Source of the DNA: Chthoniobacter flavus
Lineage (GTDB): Bacteria; Verrucomicrobiota; Verrucomicrobiia; Chthoniobacterales; Terrimicrobiaceae
NCBI GenBank assembly: GCA_945863785.1
Contig: CAMBAQ010000107.1
Location: 1 to 6,442 of the forward strand
Direction of reading: 5' to 3'
Length of the DNA: 6,442 nt
The position numbers and the translations under genes were made by a program. Below are positions 4,194 through 6,442 of the stretch, one piece after another (the stretch's first letter is position 1; the number at the start of each line of letters is the position of its first letter). The notes under the pieces are model-generated. The model ran no database searches, was not told the origin of the DNA, and worked only from the letters and a program-made list of their open reading frames with translations.

Positions 4194-6442
4194 ATGAAAT
4201 GTCCTCACTGTTCCTCGACCGACACCACTTGGAAATCCAAAGCTGTGAAGTGGGAGTGTAATGCCTGCGAGGAGCGATTTGAGGGAATTGTTTGCCCAAA
4301 ATGTGCTTCAAGCGATCTGATATGGAAAGAAAAGGCATGCAAGTGGGAGTGTGTATCGTGCGAGGAGCGTTTTGAGCCTATGCCAGTGGCGAGGACACCG
4401 GTTCTCGCCGAAACAATGCCCGCCAATGCTTTATCAGTATCGCCTGCGGGTCTAGAGGCGGCTAGCGGATCTACAAAGCCTAAAGTATTCCTCAGCTACG
4501 GACGGCGGGATGCAAAGGATGTTGCCGAGCGTTTGGAGCGGGATCTTGAGGCAGCTGGATACGAGGTCTGGATGGATGTCAAAAAAATCGGCTCCGGCTC
4601 GATGTGGCAGCAGGAGATCGAGAATGGCCTTCGCAAAGCGCAGGTTGTCGTGAGCATTCTCAGCCCTCATGCCGTCAGGCGCGCGGGTGAGTCGGGTGCC
4701 ATGGACAGCGTGTGCCTTGATGAACTCACATTCGCCCGCACGAGCAGTCCGCCCACTCCCGTTGTGCCCGCGATGGTCGTTCCGTGCGAACCACCATTCA
4801 TCATTTACCGCCTCGATTACGTGCACCTCACGGGGTGGCGCGACTCGGAAGAGTATTATCGACGGGGCTTCGAGCGCCTTGTCGCAGGAATTCGCGATGC
4901 TCTCGCTGGAAAAGTTCGCTATCGTGCATGGGAGGATCGCCTGCGACCGCTGGATTTTTCGGACTATATGGCGAGCAAGCGCAGAGGATTTGTCGGCCGG
5001 GAATGGCTTTTCGAGGAGATCGACCTCTGGCGCTTCGAGTCGGATGAACGCGCCTTGTTGATCACAGGCGATCCCGGCGCCGGCAAGTCCAGCATAGTGG
5101 CCCAACTCGTCCATGCGAACCCCGACGGACAGGTCATAGGCTACCATTGCTGCCAATCGAACGAAATCGATACCCTCCGCCCCGCGAAGTTTGTGCAGAG
5201 CCTTGCGGCCATGATTGCCAGCCGCATTCCCGCCTATGCCCAGCAAATCGAGGTGCCATCGGTGAAAGAAGCGCTCGAGGACAAGCGCTGCGAGACGGAT
5301 CCCGGCGGGGCATTTTTGGAAGGCATCCTCCACCCGCTTCAAAAACTTCCCGCACCCGACGAAGGCGTGCGCTATATCTTGGTCGATGCCCTCGACGAAG
5401 CGCTCGGCCACACCGGTGCCACGAATATCGTTGATGTCCTTGCGAGCCGCCTTGAGCGTCTTCCCGCGTGGCTTCGCATTATGGCTACCACTCGCAACGA
5501 ACCGGCCGTGATCCAGCGCCTGAGCGGCCTGCGTGCCAAGAGCATCGATGCATCAGATCCGCGCAACATCAAGGACCTAGCCACTTACATTGGCCAGCGG
5601 CTTCAAGAACCCTCCCTCGCCGAACGTCTCGTCGAGTCCCGCATGGGTGCGGACGCAGTCGTCGAAAGCCTTTCCCGCAAATGCTCGGGTAATTTTCTCT
5701 ACGCTGTTAATGCCCTCGATGGCATCTCCCGCGATTTCTACTCCTTTGCCAATCTCGATGCCTTGCCGAGAGGCCTCGATGGACTCTACCTCGATTTCTT
5801 CCGGCGCATTTTTGGCCGCGATGGCACGGAAGCGGGAGATACAGCCTACAAAAAAGCCAAGCCTCTCCTTCAAATAATGTGCACGGCTGCCGAGCCTCTT
5901 TCCCGAGTCGAACTCGCCGAGGCAAGCGGTCTCGATCCTGACGAGGAATTGCCGCGACTCCTTCGCCAACTCGCCCAACTCCTCTCCCGCCGCACGCGAT
6001 CTAATAGCGAGGAGACGATCGCCCTCTACCATAAATCCGTAGCGGAATGGCTGACGAAAGATCTTAATTTCAATGATTTTGCCGTGAGCCCAGCCAAAGG
6101 CCGAAAACTCTTGGCGGAATTCTGCCGTGTGGCCCTTGCCCATGGTAGATCTAAACCCGGCTGGTATGTCCGCCGCCACGCGGTCGAGCATTTTTTGGAA
6201 GTCGAGGATTGGGACAACGCCACCGCCGCGCTGTCGGATTTGGAATTCATCGAAGCCCGCGCCATCGCACAGGAGCTACCGGCCATGCTATCGGACTACG
6301 CCGAGGCAGTGAAACTGCTCCCCGAGGGTGAAAAGGAACGGCAGACGGAAGTGGCGAGACAGGTGGAGTTGGATCGCTATGCCCTCGATATGGCCGAATA
6401 TGCCGCGACCTGGTCTCGCATACGCGACGGCAGTGGCGAGGC
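4194..6442 (+). CDS. Zinc-ribbon x2 - TIR - NACHT/STAND NTPase, 3' end outside the window
   Basis: ATG 4194 opens a frame of 749 codons that runs off the right edge. Residues 3-56 hold two CxxC-x15-CxxC zinc ribbons (C3, C6, C22, C25; C34, C37, C53, C56). After a Pro/Ala linker a TIR domain spans about 97-237: KVFLSYGRRD, GYEVWMD, MWQQEIENGL, VVVSILSPHAV, CLDEL and the strand PVVPAMVVP. The NTPase follows: FVGRE (266-270), Walker A GDPGAGKSS (292-300), Walker B YILVDALDEA (394-403), sensor LRIMATTRNE (427-436) and GNFLYA (499-504). A winged-helix-like part lies at about 556-605, then YHKSVAEWL (612-620) and a helical region. TIR-NACHT proteins are cytoplasmic immune sensors: a C-terminal repeat region detects a phage cue, the NTPase oligomerises, and TIR typically consumes NAD+ or makes a nucleotide signal. 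The sensor lies beyond the window. No clear Shine-Dalgarno precedes ATG 4194; the 52-base gap upstream hints at its own promoter, though none is convincing. Confidence 0.93.
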   Translation, partial: MKCPHCSSTDTTWKSKAVKWECNACEERFEGIVCPKCASSDLIWKEKACKWECVSCEERFEPMPVARTPVLAETMPANALSVSPAGLEAASGSTKPKVFLSYGRRDAKDVAERLERDLEAAGYEVWMDVKKIGSGSMWQQEIENGLRKAQVVVSILSPHAVRRAGESGAMDSVCLDELTFARTSSPPTPVVPAMVVPCEPPFIIYRLDYVHLTGWRDSEEYYRRGFERLVAGIRDALAGKVRYRAWEDRLRPLDFSDYMASKRRGFVGREWLFEEIDLWRFESDERALLITGDPGAGKSSIVAQLVHANPDGQVIGYHCCQSNEIDTLRPAKFVQSLAAMIASRIPAYAQQIEVPSVKEALEDKRCETDPGGAFLEGILHPLQKLPAPDEGVRYILVDALDEALGHTGATNIVDVLASRLERLPAWLRIMATTRNEPAVIQRLSGLRAKSIDASDPRNIKDLATYIGQRLQEPSLAERLVESRMGADAVVESLSRKCSGNFLYAVNALDGISRDFYSFANLDALPRGLDGLYLDFFRRIFGRDGTEAGDTAYKKAKPLLQIMCTAAEPLSRVELAEASGLDPDEELPRLLRQLAQLLSRRTRSNSEETIALYHKSVAEWLTKDLNFNDFAVSPAKGRKLLAEFCRVALAHGRSKPGWYVRRHAVEHFLEVEDWDNATAALSDLEFIEARAIAQELPAMLSDYAEAVKLLPEGEKERQTEVARQVELDRYALDMAEYAATWSRIRDGSGE
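4200..4283 (+). repeat. Tandem repeat unit 1: first zinc ribbon coding unit
   Basis: First copy of a duplicated segment (residues 3-30). It shares the exact 12-mer AAGTGGGAGTGT (4248-4259) and a near-identical stretch encoding CEERFE with unit 2, at a fixed 93-base offset (31 codons). The two-fold internal repeat encodes two CxxC...CxxC ribbons. Confidence 0.8.
4293..4376 (+). repeat. Tandem repeat unit 2: second zinc ribbon coding unit
   Basis: Second copy (residues 34-61), with AAGTGGGAGTGT at 4341-4352 and CEERFE coded from 4359. The cysteine spacing is the same as in unit 1 (C34, C37, C53, C56), and the unit carries an additional cysteine, C49, where unit 1 has V18. Confidence 0.8.
4482..4904 (+). 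other. TIR domain segment of the multidomain gene
   Basis: Codons 97-237. It begins with the beta-A strand and box 1 (VFLSY), then the BB-loop region (EVWMDVKKIGSGSMW), the helix with WQQEI, the strand ending in LSPHAV, the CLDEL helix and the PVVPAMVVP strand. Candidate catalytic glutamate: E141 in WQQEI. A hand alignment on the following LSP strand to human SARM1 puts Q139, not E141, opposite the catalytic Glu, so NADase competence is not certain from sequence alone. Confidence 0.88.
4989..5510 (+). other. NACHT/STAND P-loop NTPase core of the multidomain gene
   Basis: Codons 266 to about 439 cover FVGRE, Walker A (K298, S299), the QVIGYHCCQ strand, an acidic Walker B with an extra acidic pair (D398, D401, E402) and the sensor strand ending in TTRNE. 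The DALDEA form of Walker B is characteristic of NACHT-type STAND ATPases rather than AAA+ proteins. Confidence 0.88.

Noticed and set aside
4452..5411. Long open frame of 319 codons on the - strand
   Set aside because: It lies antisense to the TIR-NTPase gene, whose motifs are unmistakable. The antisense frame shows no recognisable domain and is explained by GC-rich codon bias.
5577..6191. 204-codon open frame on the - strand
   Set aside because: Antisense to the C-terminal part of the NACHT gene, with no domain or ribosome site; treated as a shadow.

Overview
The window is a protein-dense, single-strand-biased stretch: every gene I can support is on the + strand. It looks like bacterial accessory (genome-plasticity or defence-island type) DNA. 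Base composition is moderate to high GC (roughly 50-65% in most genes), with an AT-richer patch around 3465-4190 (about 38-47% in lines I counted by hand). Nothing fixes the host. A Gram-negative bacterium of the Verrucomicrobiota/Planctomycetota kind is a guess from overall style, not from a marker gene.

Region 1 (1-3464) is a tight run of four genes with gaps of 21, 11 and 6 bases, so probably one transcript. In order: the 3' part of a protein with degenerate ankyrin-like repeats; two unrecognised proteins of 191 and 227 aa that may share a common N-terminal fold; and a 485-aa ATP-dependent DNA ligase. The ligase has every nucleotidyltransferase/OB motif (I, III, IIIa, IV, V, VI) but lacks the usual N-terminal DNA-binding domain. 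It carries an extra C-terminal module of about 75 aa that resembles a WGR domain.

Region 2 (3484-4141) is an AT-richer cassette. It holds a previously uncounted 40-aa ORF that abuts or overlaps a 176-aa helix-hairpin-helix protein of DNA-glycosylase-like character.

Region 3 (4194 to the window end) is the 5' part (at least 749 codons) of a large multidomain protein that stays open to the right edge. It has two tandem zinc ribbons, then a TIR domain, a NACHT/STAND-type P-loop NTPase, a winged-helix-like segment and the start of a helical C-terminal region. This is the architecture of a prokaryotic NLR-like immune sensor: TIR as likely effector, the NTPase as oligomerisation switch, and a C-terminal sensor outside the window. 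The duplicated zinc ribbons at its N-terminus are the unusual part.

Taken together, a DNA-end or nick-sealing ligase with unknown partners, a putative base-excision-like HhH protein and a TIR-NACHT sensor sit side by side. That suggests a defence or DNA-damage-response island. A functional link between the three blocks is inference only. No tRNA, rRNA, CRISPR array, insertion sequence or convincing terminator was seen. No gene-free stretch exceeds 300 bases; the longest is 52 bases (4142-4193).
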